A stretch of DNA of 38,060 bases from Psychrobacter faecalis (GTDB lineage: Bacteria; Pseudomonadota; Gammaproteobacteria; Pseudomonadales; Moraxellaceae), in NCBI RefSeq assembly GCF_016107575.1, contig NZ_JABAST010000029.1, forward strand, positions 1-38,060, written 5' to 3'. A program made the translations under genes and the position numbers. Positions 8,207 through 16,441 of the stretch are shown piece by piece; the stretch's first letter is position 1; the number at the start of each line of letters is the position of its first letter. The notes under the pieces are model-generated. The model searched no databases and had not been told where the DNA came from. It saw nothing but the letters and a program-made list of their open reading frames with translations.

Positions 8207-8236
8207 AAAAGGGCGTGATAGCAATCACACCCTTTT
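8207..8236 (-). terminator. Rho-independent terminator after the dadA-ridA unit
   Basis: Arms at 8207-8219 and 8224-8236 pair over 13 bp on the minus-strand transcript (one G-U pair) around a 4-base loop, and the stem ends in TTTT. On the plus strand the same position is a C-A mismatch, so the structure is better suited to minus-strand transcripts leaving ridA. Confidence 0.75.
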
Positions 8237-8303
8237 ATTTTATATCGCTTTCAATCTTAGCATCTACGATACACAGTTAGATTCAGTCATTAAACGCTCG
8301 TAA

Positions 8304-8642
8304 TTATTCAGCAGCGATAACGGTAATTTCGACCAATAACTCAGGACGAGCCAATGCTGATTCGCCGCATGCACGCGCTGGTGGCTGGACGCCTTCAAAC
8401 CATTTATCCCACACTTCATTCATTGCGGCAAAGTCTGACATACTTTTTAGCCAGACGGTTGCGGATAGCAGCTTTGATTTGTCACTACCAACTTCTTGCA
8501 GTAATTTTTCGACTTTCTCTAAGCACGTTAAGGTTTGAGCTTTTATATCATCTTCGCTATTACCCACTTGACCGGACAGATAAATGGTTTGGTTATGAAT
8601 CACAGTTTGACTCATACGTTGGTTACTATGCAGCTTTTGCAT
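8304..8642 (-). CDS. RidA-family protein (YoaB-like), probable imine/enamine deaminase
   Basis: The 112-residue product has RidA/YjgF family blocks: TIYLSGQVG (residues ~19-27), the central FAAMNEVWDKWF, and the C-terminal RACGESALARPELLVEITVIAA containing the conserved Arg and Glu of the active-site cleft. RidA proteins hydrolyse reactive enamine/imine intermediates to the keto acid. It lies 110 bp downstream of a dadA-like gene on the same strand; amino-acid dehydrogenases release imines, so the pairing makes biochemical sense. Sequence proportions resemble the short YoaB-type branch more than classical RidA. A terminator follows (8207-8236). Confidence 0.88.
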   Translation of the reverse strand: MQKLHSNQRMSQTVIHNQTIYLSGQVGNSEDDIKAQTLTCLEKVEKLLQEVGSDKSKLLSATVWLKSMSDFAAMNEVWDKWFEGVQPPARACGESALARPELLVEITVIAAE

Positions 8643-8752
8643 GGATTATTATCCTTAATTTTTGATGCTCTTAATGTTTCAGTTCTCTTAAACACCTGAA
8701 CTTTCAAATATATAAACGACTCGATTTTTACTTAGACGTTATTTAGCAAAAA

Positions 8753-10000
8753 TTAGCGAGAAAAACGCTCGGCACTAAAGGGTTTAATATCAACCAATAG
8801 CGGTTTTTCGTGAATCATCTCCTCCACCAGACGACCAGTCATCGGCCCCAAAGTGAAACCCTGATGGCTATGACCAAAGGCAAACCATAATTTGTCGTGC
8901 TGCGGCGCAGGACCGATGACTGGCTTCATATCCGGCATACAAGGACGTGAGCCCGCCCACGCTTCACTCTCGACGGCATCTTCTAGCGGCAGAATTTTGC
9001 GCGCAAGTTTTAATACGGTATTTAATTGACCAAAATTCTTTGGCGCATTCATGGTGGTCATCTCAGCGCCAGTGGTGATGCGGATACCTTGCTGCATCGG
9101 ACCCATCACAAAACCCTTATCCATATCAAACATACTATGGTTGATGGTGTTTTTTTCCGTGACTTTAAAATGCTGGTGATAGCCGCGCATCGGGAACAGC
9201 GGCAAATCATAACCAAGCGGTTTGATTAAATCGTTAGACCAAGGCCCAGCAGCAATGACCAATTTATCACTATAAAAAGTGTCGTTGTCGGTAATAATTT
9301 TCCAGCCATCTGCTTCTTGGACGATTTCATTGACACCACTTTCTTTAATGGTACCGCCCATTTCTTGAAAGTTTTTTGCGTATGATTTCACCAATAAGCT
9401 CGGATTTGACACTTGCCAAGAGTTTAGCCAATGAATCGCGCCAACGAACTCGTCAAAATTGGCGCTTGGTTCCATCGCTTTTAATTCGTCAAGCGTCAAG
9501 ACATTGTGCTCAACGCCCTGATCGCGGTCTTTGATTGCAGCATCAATAGCTGCTTTAAACGTCTCTTCAGAGCGATGCAACTGCAACCAGCCTTTACGGC
9601 TAATCAAATATTCAGCGCCAGATGCTTCAATCATGGTTTGGTGTTCACTGGTGCAATGCTCAATCAGCGTCTGCCACTCGGCTTCTATTTTTTTGATTGA
9701 AGCTGGCGTCGAGTATTTCCAATACTGCAATAATGCTTGATGATAGCGCAAGATTGCCGGAATGCGATAGCGAATATCGGTGCCTTGGTTTGGCAATACA
9801 CGTATCATTTCAGTCAGCTGGCGCGGAAACGGATGGGTATGAATCGCCTCGCGCTGAATCAGACCGGCATTGCCATATGAAGTCTCAGAGCCCGGTAATT
9901 TTCTGTCCAATAGTAAAACTTTGGCGTTATTTTTTTGTAGATGCCAAGCCGCTGAGGTGCCGACCATACCTGCACCGATAACGATCACTTCGTAGCGCAT
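8753..10000 (-). CDS. dadA: D-amino acid dehydrogenase-like FAD oxidoreductase (DAO family)
   Basis: The start is placed at the ATG of 10000 (MRYEVIVIGAGMVG), six bases after AAGGA; the frame is open 29 codons further but without family similarity. The 415-residue protein has the FAD-binding GxGxxG Rossmann motif at residues 8-13, the DRK acidic tail of beta-2, ETSYGNAGLI, and near the C-terminus AGSRPCMPDMKPVIGPAP and FAFGHSHQGFTLGPMTGRLV, all typical of DadA-type dehydrogenases that oxidise D-amino acids to keto acids and pass electrons to the respiratory chain. The exact substrate is not shown. No alanine racemase (dadX) is adjacent. A RidA-family gene follows in the same direction. Confidence 0.85.
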   Translation of the reverse strand: MRYEVIVIGAGMVGTSAAWHLQKNNAKVLLLDRKLPGSETSYGNAGLIQREAIHTHPFPRQLTEMIRVLPNQGTDIRYRIPAILRYHQALLQYWKYSTPASIKKIEAEWQTLIEHCTSEHQTMIEASGAEYLISRKGWLQLHRSEETFKAAIDAAIKDRDQGVEHNVLTLDELKAMEPSANFDEFVGAIHWLNSWQVSNPSLLVKSYAKNFQEMGGTIKESGVNEIVQEADGWKIITDNDTFYSDKLVIAAGPWSNDLIKPLGYDLPLFPMRGYHQHFKVTEKNTINHSMFDMDKGFVMGPMQQGIRITTGAEMTTMNAPKNFGQLNTVLKLARKILPLEDAVESEAWAGSRPCMPDMKPVIGPAPQHDKLWFAFGHSHQGFTLGPMTGRLVEEMIHEKPLLVDIKPFSAERFSR

Positions 10001-10217
10001 AACACGTCCTTTTTTTAAAGTCTTAATACAGAATAACAAAGTAGAGAAATAACAGATAAGGGAGTAATAGTAACGCATTGCGCGCAAGATTAAACCCTTA
10101 TGATATAAATATTTTTGGTTATGCGTTTAAATGAAAGCTATTTTTGATAGGAATAATGTAAAAATAATTAAGAAAATAGGTCTATTTTGGCTAATTAAAG
10201 TGCAAGAAATAAACCAA

Positions 10218-12566
10218 TCACCACCAAATCGGATCTTCATTCGCTAGCGTCTCTAAAAGATTCTTGCCAGTCTCGACCGTCAGCTTATCGGCAGGCAACT
10301 CAGCGATGAACCGTGACGGCTTATCAAAGTAACCTGAATAGCTTGAGAAATACTCGGGCGCGGTTAAAAACAATCTGCTCTTAGCACGGCTACAAGCAAC
10401 ATAAAACAGCTTACGCTCTTCTTCCAACTCTTCAAAATCACTGAGCGAGCGATAATGCGGCGTCATACCATCGACGAGAGAATTGACAAACACCACTGGC
10501 CATTCAAGCCCCTTAGCACTATGAATGGTCGAGATGATGACTTTATTATTACTATCTTCGTCTTTTTCAGGCTCGCTTGCGGTAGCAACTGAATCATTAG
10601 GCGGATCAAGGGCAAGATTTTCTAAGAACTTATCGAGACTGTCATACTCTGTCGCTAGGTTTTTGAGCACGCGAAAGTCTTCGCTACGTTCACGCCAATT
10701 CTCTTCAATCGTTTTTAGCAGAGGAATATAAAACTCTAAAATTAGCTCAATCACTATTTCCACTGACTCTGCCTGACTGGCTTTGGTTAAAGTCGTATGC
10801 AATGACTTAAGCTGGGGGCTTTTCTTTGCAAATGATGGTGCTAATAGCGGCTCGAAAGTGTTGTTAACGTTACTATTAACATCGCTATTCACATTATTAT
10901 TCACATTATTATTCACATTGCTATCGGCATTAATCGCTTGGGTTAAGCGCGTCGCCGTCACTGCCCCTACCCCTTTAAACAAGGTTAAGATACGGTGCCA
11001 TGCAATGGTGTCATTCGGGTTATAAAGTATTTTAACAAAGGCTAAAACGTCCTTGATATGACGCCGCTCAATAAAGCGAATGCCGCCCACGACGATAAAG
11101 GGAATATTGCGTTCCATAAATTCAAGCTGAACGTAGTTGGATTGAAAAGACGTGCGGCACAAGACGGCAAAATCCTGATAATCGTAATCTGGTTTTAATT
11201 CGATAATTTTGTCAGCAATATATTTTGCTTCTTTTGTTTCATCACTTAAACGACGAAATATTGGCTTGATGCCTTCTATAGATGCGCCCGAGTACAATTG
11301 CTTTTGATAGCCCAACGTAATTTGCGCCGATAAAGCATTGATATAATCAAGCACCGCTGGCGTACTGCGATAATTTTGCTCTAATTTAATCAGTTTTGCT
11401 TCGGGGTAGCTTTCGCCAAATAATAAGATATTTTCATAATTGGCACCGCGAAAAGCATAGATGCTTTGGTTGTCATCACCAACGACCATCAGCGATACCG
11501 ACGCCGGCGCACAAATGAGGTCAATCAGCTCTTTTTGCGGAATATTGGTGTCTTGATATTCATCGACCATGACATAACGATAGTGCTTTTGTAATAGCTT
11601 TCGAAAGGTATCATTGTGCTTTAGATGGCGCACCACTTGGCTGATGATGTCATCAAAATCATATAAATGATTGGCGCGCTTATATTCATGAAAGTCGACC
11701 GCCAATTGCTCAATAACTGGAATATGCACAGCGATATCAGGATAACTGCTTTCGATTAAGTCGCGAATATGAATGCGCCGATTTCTAGAAGTTGAAAAGA
11801 TATTTTGCAAGGTTTTTTTGCGCGGAAACGCCTGATTGGTTATTTTGGTTGGATACTTTTTTTCTTTATTAATCAAATCAATCGCATCTTCACTATCGCC
11901 GGTATCTAAAATCGTAAAGCGCGGATTGATACCAAGTAGCCCAGAATATTGGCGCAATAACATATTGCAAAATGAGTGAAAAGTGCCGCTGGTGATATCG
12001 TTTAGCGCTTTGCTATTTATGTGGTCATTGTCCGAAAGACGGCTAGCCAGTAACGTTCTAGCACGACTTTTGATTTCATTGGCCGCTTTTCGGGTAAAGG
12101 TTAATAGCAAAATCTCTTTTGGCGCGACGCCATTTTCTATCAAATAGCTGGTTCTATAAGTCAAGGTTTTGGTTTTACCAGAGCCTGCACCGGCGATGAC
12201 CAATACTTTGCCCTCAATAGTCGTGGCAGCCAACAACTGGTTAGGGTTCAGCTCACGAGCGTAATCCACTTGTAACCCTAAATGACTGGCAAGCCGTTGC
12301 TCTAATATTTCAGCATCCGCATTTATCAAGTTGGCCTCGAGCTTTTTAATCGCCTGCTCAAGCCGCGTCAGCTTGGGTTTCATGTCAACGAAATTTTGCG
12401 GATAATTATAATGGTGGGTAGCAAAAATGGTGGTCATTATTAACAATTGCCTTTGGTGTGGTTTATCGTGCTGGCTATTAATGACAGCGCAGCAGCATGC
12501 ATCATCATTTATAGGTAGTAGTTTATCATAATAGACAGGGCGCTGAAGGTCATTGATAACGAACAC
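10218..12566 (-). CDS. UvrD/Rep-like superfamily 1 DNA helicase
   Basis: The 782-residue frame (GTG at 12566) holds all SF1A helicase motifs: Walker A AGAGSGKTKTLTYR near residue 125, motif II MVDEYQDTN, motif III GDDNQSIYAFRGA, LEQNYRST (motif IV), ISTIHSAKGLEW (motif V) and EERKLFYVACSRAKSRLFL (motif VI). It is probably a 3'-5' repair or replication-restart helicase. An internal ATG at 12437 (MTTIFATHH) may be the real start, since the first 43 residues look unlike the family; AAAGG lies 12 bases before it. A low-complexity Asn/Val insert (about residues 546-569) is encoded by a 12-bp tandem repeat. Helicase assignment is secure; the subfamily is uncertain. Confidence 0.9.
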   Translation of the reverse strand: MFVINDLQRPVYYDKLLPINDDACCCAVINSQHDKPHQRQLLIMTTIFATHHYNYPQNFVDMKPKLTRLEQAIKKLEANLINADAEILEQRLASHLGLQVDYARELNPNQLLAATTIEGKVLVIAGAGSGKTKTLTYRTSYLIENGVAPKEILLLTFTRKAANEIKSRARTLLASRLSDNDHINSKALNDITSGTFHSFCNMLLRQYSGLLGINPRFTILDTGDSEDAIDLINKEKKYPTKITNQAFPRKKTLQNIFSTSRNRRIHIRDLIESSYPDIAVHIPVIEQLAVDFHEYKRANHLYDFDDIISQVVRHLKHNDTFRKLLQKHYRYVMVDEYQDTNIPQKELIDLICAPASVSLMVVGDDNQSIYAFRGANYENILLFGESYPEAKLIKLEQNYRSTPAVLDYINALSAQITLGYQKQLYSGASIEGIKPIFRRLSDETKEAKYIADKIIELKPDYDYQDFAVLCRTSFQSNYVQLEFMERNIPFIVVGGIRFIERRHIKDVLAFVKILYNPNDTIAWHRILTLFKGVGAVTATRLTQAINADSNVNNNVNNNVNSDVNSNVNNTFEPLLAPSFAKKSPQLKSLHTTLTKASQAESVEIVIELILEFYIPLLKTIEENWRERSEDFRVLKNLATEYDSLDKFLENLALDPPNDSVATASEPEKDEDSNNKVIISTIHSAKGLEWPVVFVNSLVDGMTPHYRSLSDFEELEEERKLFYVACSRAKSRLFLTAPEYFSSYSGYFDKPSRFIAELPADKLTVETGKNLLETLANEDPIWW
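10863..10922. repeat. 12-bp tandem repeat inside the helicase gene
   Basis: Five consecutive 12-bp units, the middle ones reading ATTCACATTATT with small variations, encode NVNN/NVNS tetrapeptides on the minus strand. Because the unit is four codons, gain or loss of copies keeps the reading frame. Confidence 0.85.
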
Positions 12567-12580
12567 TCATATGATACGAT

Positions 12581-12615
12581 GATATTAAAGGATGGTATTA
12601 AACCGCGGTATTAAA
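12581..12615. repeat. three iteron-like 9-mers, period 13 bp
   Basis: GATATTAAA, GGTATTAAA and GGTATTAAA begin at 12581, 12594 and 12607, all in the same orientation. The last two are identical over ten bases. They lie immediately upstream of the first possible helicase start. Confidence 0.7.
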
Positions 12616-12692
12616 CAGATTACTAAGTATTGTGATTGAGCGTAAAAATTAAAATAGCAAGCACAACAACCTCACCCATTTTGGCTGAAATT

Positions 12693-12701
12693 TGCTACAA
12701 T
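12693..12701 (+). promoter_or_regulatory. candidate extended -10 promoter of ychF
   Basis: TGC followed by TACAAT fits an extended -10 element (TGn plus a 5/6 match to TATAAT). It would start transcription about 90 bp before the ychF ATG. No well-spaced -35 was seen, which is tolerated with an extended -10. Confidence 0.4.
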
Positions 12702-12796
12702 ATGCCCAATTTTGCGTTCCTATTTTACCAAGCTTTATACTGACTAAATACCAAGTCTGTTATTGCCTGATTTTATTAATATATTGAGAGCATGTT

Positions 12797-13888
12797 ATGG
12801 GTTTTAATTGCGGCATCGTCGGTCTACCAAACGTGGGTAAATCCACCCTGTTTAACGCCTTGACCAAAGCGGGTATCGCCGCTGAAAACTTCCCTTTTTG
12901 TACCAAAGATCCCAATACCGGTATTGTTCCTGTGCCAGATCCACGCCTAAAAAAATTGGCTGATATCGTCAAGCCCGAGCGCGTATTGCCGACAACGATG
13001 GAATTCGTCGACATCGCAGGTTTGGTCGCTGGCGCCTCAAAAGGTGAAGGTATGGGCAATCAGTTCTTGGCTAATATCCGCGAGACCGATGCGATTGCTC
13101 ACGTGGTACGTTGCTTTGATGATGACAACGTCGTCCACGTTGACGGCCGCGTCAGCCCTATCGACGACATCGAAACCATCAATACCGAATTGGCATTGGC
13201 CGATTTAGAAGCCGTTGAGCGAGCTATTACTAACTTAAGCAAAAAAGCCAAAGGTGGCGACAAAGATGCGACGGCCATGCTCGATGTGTTCAAAAAAATC
13301 GAGCCATTATTAGCAGAAGGCAAAGCCGCCCGCGGTGCTAACCTAGACAAAGAAGAGCAAAAACTGATCAGAAGTTATGGTCTGATTACCTTAAAGCCAA
13401 CGATGTATATCGCTAACGTGAGCGAGGATGGCTTTGAGAATAATCCATATCTAGATGCAGTGCGTAACTATGCCACTGGCGAAGATTCTATTGTCATTGC
13501 CCTATGCAATCAAATCGAATCTGAAATTGCTCAGCTTGATGAAGATGACAAAAAAGACTTCCTAGCTGAAATGGATATGGAAGAAGCTGGTCTTGATCAA
13601 GTGATTCGCGGCGGTTATGATTTGCTTGATATGCAAACGTATTTTACGGCAGGCGTCAAAGAAGTCCGCGCTTGGACAGTCGCTGTTGGCGCAACCGCTC
13701 CTGAAGCTGCTGGTGTGATTCATACCGACTTTGAACGGGGTTTTATCCGCGCTGAAGTCATTGCGTATGACGACTTTATTGAGTATGGCGGCGAAAAAGG
13801 TGCAGCAGCAGCCGGCAAATCACGTTTAGAAGGTAAAACCTACATTGTGCAAGATGGCGATGTGATGCATTTCCGTTTTAACGTTTAA
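12797..13888 (+). CDS. ychF: ribosome-associated ATPase YchF (Obg-like)
   Basis: This 363-residue Obg-family P-loop protein has G1 GLPNVGKST (residues ~8-16), G2 region [13 protein letters not shown]3 [17 protein letters not shown], and the altered G4 NVSE in place of NKxD, the mark of YchF proteins that prefer ATP over GTP. A coiled-coil region follows G3, and the C-terminal TGS-like domain ends with [11 protein letters not shown]. YchF binds the 70S ribosome and dampens oxidative-stress responses in other bacteria. The usual partner pth is not next to it. A terminator follows at 13957-13985, so it seems monocistronic here. Confidence 0.97.
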   Translation: MGFNCGIVGLPNVGKSTLFNALTKAGIAAENFPFCTKDPNTGIVPVPDPRLKKLADIVKPERVLPTTMEFVDIAGLVAGASKGEGMGNQFLANIRETDAIAHVVRCFDDDNVVHVDGRVSPIDDIETINTELALADLEAVERAITNLSKKAKGGDKDATAMLDVFKKIEPLLAEGKAARGANLDKEEQKLIRSYGLITLKPTMYIANVSEDGFENNPYLDAVRNYATGEDSIVIALCNQIESEIAQLDEDDKKDFLAEMDMEEAGLDQVIRGGYDLLDMQTYFTAGVKEVRAWTVAVGATAPEAAGVIHTDFERGFIRAEVIAYDDFIEYGGEKGAAAAGKSRLEGKTYIVQDGDVMHFRFNV

Positions 13889-13956
13889 CGTTCAACGTTT
13901 AATATTTACAAGTACAAGCGGATTGAGTGTTTACACAGTCTTAGTAGAGAACAACC

Positions 13957-13985
13957 AAAAGCCAGCTTCAACGCTGGCTTTTTTT
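13957..13985 (+). terminator. Rho-independent terminator after ychF
   Basis: An 8-bp stem AAGCCAGC/GCTGGCTT (13959-13966 with 13973-13980) encloses the loop TTCAAC and is followed by a T-run to 13985. Confidence 0.9.
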
Positions 13986-14069
13986 ATTATAATAAAGGGA
14001 ATAACGTTAAAGTAATTAACCTCTCTAAAAGCAAAAATAAAATACAATGATAAAAATAACGGACGATAA

Positions 14070-15536
14070 ATGATGACTGCTTCTGTTAATCAAACCACGA
14101 ATTCTAGCGACCATTGGGCAAAATTATTTAGTGCTCAGCGTTTAGGCAGTCATAAAAAAGCCCCTGCCGAGGACAGCGCACGCTCCTCCTTTCATAAAGA
14201 TTACGACAGACTGGTATTTTCACATTCCTTTCGTCAGCTGAATCAAAAGACCCAAGTTCATCCGTTGACCAACCAGCTTGGTATTCATACGCGCTTAACA
14301 CATTCGCTAGAAGTTTCTTGTATTGGTCGCTCTTTGGGTATCATGGCAGCAGAGAAGCTGCATGATAAGTTGGGCGGCGGCTTACCGAACGGTGTCGCGC
14401 CCGCTGATGTCGGCGTCATTATCCAAGCAGCTTGCCTTGCCCATGATATTGGCAATCCACCGTTTGGTCATGCCGGAGAGTACGCCATTCGTGATTGGTT
14501 TATGCATCCTGACCGTAAGCAAGTCTTGCAAAATCTGAATAATAACGAGCAATTAGATTTACTGGCTTATGAAGGCAATGCACAAGGATTTCGTATATTA
14601 ACCCGAAATGAGCACCACCCTGATTTAGGTGGTATGCGCTTAACCTGCGCTACTTTAGGCGCGTTTATGAAATACCCTTGGCTTGCCACTCATAGCAATC
14701 CCGTTTATCAAGACAACTCTATTGATCAAAACAACCGCATTTACCAAGGCAATCACACCACTAACATGCAAAAATTTGGCTGCTTTTATAGTGAGGCAGC
14801 GCAGTTAGAGGAGCTGGCAGCAACGTTAAACTTGCCATATTCAAAGCAGCACGATGGCTTTGCTCGTCATCCGCTAGCCTATTTATTAGAAGCGGCAGAC
14901 GATATTTGCTATGCGCTGATAGATTTGGAGGATGGCATCAATTTGAATATGCTAAGCTATGCAGAGGTTGCGGCGATTTTTTATGAGCTGATTGGTGAGC
15001 GCCCTGATACGCTTGCTCTACCCACCCAAGTGTCAGTCAGACAGCATTTGGCATCGCTGCGGGCACGGGCAATGATGCGTTTGGTCAATGCCGTCACCGA
15101 TGCCTTTGTAGCCAATAGTGATACTATGTTGGCGGGGACGCTACAAGGCAGCTTGTTTGCGCACTGTGAGCCGAGCGTACAAAGTGGCATCAACCAAGCT
15201 AAGCAATTGGCACGCGAAAAGATATTTAATCACCCAAGTAAAGTGCGCATGGAGCTGATGGCCAATCAATGCTTGCAGCGCCTGCTCGATGCTTTTATGC
15301 CACTCGCCTGGATAAAAGAGGCAAATAAAACCAATGCGCCGATAAGCCAAATATCCTTTGAGCAGCAGCGTTTGCTAAAATTACTCCAGCCGCATCTCGA
15401 TGAACATCGCCGGACTCTAGCAGATAATACCTATGATAATATGCTTAATGTATTAGATTTTATCACTGGTATGAATGACCATGAAGCCTATCGACTGGCG
15501 CAAGAGCTACAAGGGCATTGGGGCACCATTGTTTAA
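14070..15536 (+). CDS. dgt: dGTPase-type deoxynucleoside triphosphate triphosphohydrolase (HD domain)
   Basis: The 488-residue product carries the HD-superfamily signature: SFRQLNQKTQVHPL, then IHTRLTHSLEVS (first His, around residue 75), AHDIGNPPFGHAGE (His-Asp pair near 129-130) and DDICYALIDLEDG (downstream Asp). Such enzymes hydrolyse dGTP or other dNTPs to nucleoside and triphosphate, controlling dNTP pools. The N-terminal motif DRLVFSHSFRQL matches the dgt family. Around residues 211-235 there is an Asn/Gln-rich insert with a repeated (V/I)YQ(D/G)N unit, likely a surface loop. Two tandem ATGs (14070 and 14073) could start it. Confidence 0.92.
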   Translation: MMTASVNQTTNSSDHWAKLFSAQRLGSHKKAPAEDSARSSFHKDYDRLVFSHSFRQLNQKTQVHPLTNQLGIHTRLTHSLEVSCIGRSLGIMAAEKLHDKLGGGLPNGVAPADVGVIIQAACLAHDIGNPPFGHAGEYAIRDWFMHPDRKQVLQNLNNNEQLDLLAYEGNAQGFRILTRNEHHPDLGGMRLTCATLGAFMKYPWLATHSNPVYQDNSIDQNNRIYQGNHTTNMQKFGCFYSEAAQLEELAATLNLPYSKQHDGFARHPLAYLLEAADDICYALIDLEDGINLNMLSYAEVAAIFYELIGERPDTLALPTQVSVRQHLASLRARAMMRLVNAVTDAFVANSDTMLAGTLQGSLFAHCEPSVQSGINQAKQLAREKIFNHPSKVRMELMANQCLQRLLDAFMPLAWIKEANKTNAPISQISFEQQRLLKLLQPHLDEHRRTLADNTYDNMLNVLDFITGMNDHEAYRLAQELQGHWGTIV

Positions 15537-15648
15537 ACAACATGTTTAAGCATCTCGTTTAAAAAGAAGTCTAGAATTAATTTAAAACCAAGCTTAAAAT
15601 TCAGTCTAAAACCAATTCTAAAAACTGGACAATCAACGATAACCGTCT

Positions 15649-15675
15649 ATTTCATTCGTATTTTCGCAATGAAAT
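15649..15675. promoter_or_regulatory. inverted repeat before the FabR/DesT-like gene, candidate operator
   Basis: ATTTCATT (15649-15656) and AATGAAAT (15668-15675) form a perfect 8-bp inverted repeat with an 11-base spacer. A second pair, GTCTAT (15645-15650) and ATAGAC (15683-15688), nests around it. The repeat lies about 40 bp before the regulator's ATG, so autoregulation is plausible; no match to a known FabR or DesT site is claimed. Confidence 0.35.
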
Positions 15676-15713
15676 GAGTATGATAGACATCTATCAGGTA
15701 ATTTTGAAATATT

Positions 15714-16394
15714 ATGAGTAGTCGCGAACAAAAGAAACTTCAAACACGGCACGCTTTTTTTAATGCGGTGCTCGATTTGTGTATGACAGGTCAGTCTTTT
15801 AGCTCAATCAGTCTCAGACAGGTCACGCGCGAGGTTGGTGTGGTGCCGACGGCGTTTTATCGCCATTTTGATGACATGGAGTCGCTTGGTCGCGCCTTAG
15901 TCATCGAAGAGTTGGGCGGTACGATGGCAACGTTAAGTGAAAACTTGCAAATTGGGCGCAAACGTAGCTTTGAGCGCCAAATCGCTAAAAGTATTCAGAT
16001 GTTTTTATATATGGTCAGCGAGCAACCTTGCTACTGGCAGTTCTTAGTCAGTGAGCGTTATGGCGGCTCAGAAGCGGTACGCAAAGCCATCAATGAGCTG
16101 ATTAAAAAACACGGTCAAAGCCTAGCAGAAGACTTAGCGCTACAGCCGGCGTTTACCCACATCAATACTTATGATCGTAGACTGTTGGCAGAAGCTGGGG
16201 TCAATATGTTTTTTTCTTGGATTATTGACTGGCTCGAGCTGACCTATACCGAAGACCATGATGATGAGGTCGACTTGGCAGAGATAGAAAAGAAAAAACA
16301 ACTGATGCTGCATAATTGCACGCGCCAAGCACAAATGCTGTTTTATGGTGCTTATAATTGGAAATCTACCGAAGAAACCCGTTTAAATGATTAA
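15714..16394 (+). CDS. TetR-family regulator, FabR/DesT-like (fatty-acid unsaturation control)
   Basis: The 226-residue protein has an N-terminal TetR DNA-binding domain: QTRHAFFNAVLDLC, then the helix-turn-helix ISLRQVTREVGVVPTAFYRHFDDMESLG (about residues 33-60). The combination VPTAFYRHFDDMESLGRALV resembles FabR/DesT regulators that sense acyl-CoA pools and adjust unsaturated fatty-acid synthesis. The rest is a helical ligand/dimerisation domain with an acidic stretch EDHDDEVDLAEIEKKKQ. It stands alone, after dgt and convergent with gspK; no desaturase or fabA/fabB is adjacent. Target genes are therefore inferred from similarity only. No strong Shine-Dalgarno precedes the ATG. Confidence 0.8.
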   Translation: MSSREQKKLQTRHAFFNAVLDLCMTGQSFSSISLRQVTREVGVVPTAFYRHFDDMESLGRALVIEELGGTMATLSENLQIGRKRSFERQIAKSIQMFLYMVSEQPCYWQFLVSERYGGSEAVRKAINELIKKHGQSLAEDLALQPAFTHINTYDRRLLAEAGVNMFFSWIIDWLELTYTEDHDDEVDLAEIEKKKQLMLHNCTRQAQMLFYGAYNWKSTEETRLND

Positions 16395-16441
16395 TTAGAC
16401 TTAATTTTTGCATGCTATTTATTACTAATTATCTATAACCA

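Larger units (their letters stand above)
12438..12796. other. divergent helicase-ychF intergenic/leader region
   Basis: About 360 bp if the helicase starts at 12437. Three copies of GRTATTAAA at 12581-12589, 12594-12602 and 12607-12615 have a 13-bp period. An extended -10 (TGC-TACAAT, 12693-12701) probably serves ychF. No other gene, RNA gene or terminator is apparent. Confidence 0.6.

Noticed and set aside
9697..9981. Plus-strand 94-codon frame inside dadA
   Set aside because: It is a shadow of the FAD oxidoreductase on the other strand; the protein looks random and has no start signal.
10863..10922. CRISPR-like repeat array
   Set aside because: The repeat is 12 bp with no spacers and lies in frame in a helicase gene.
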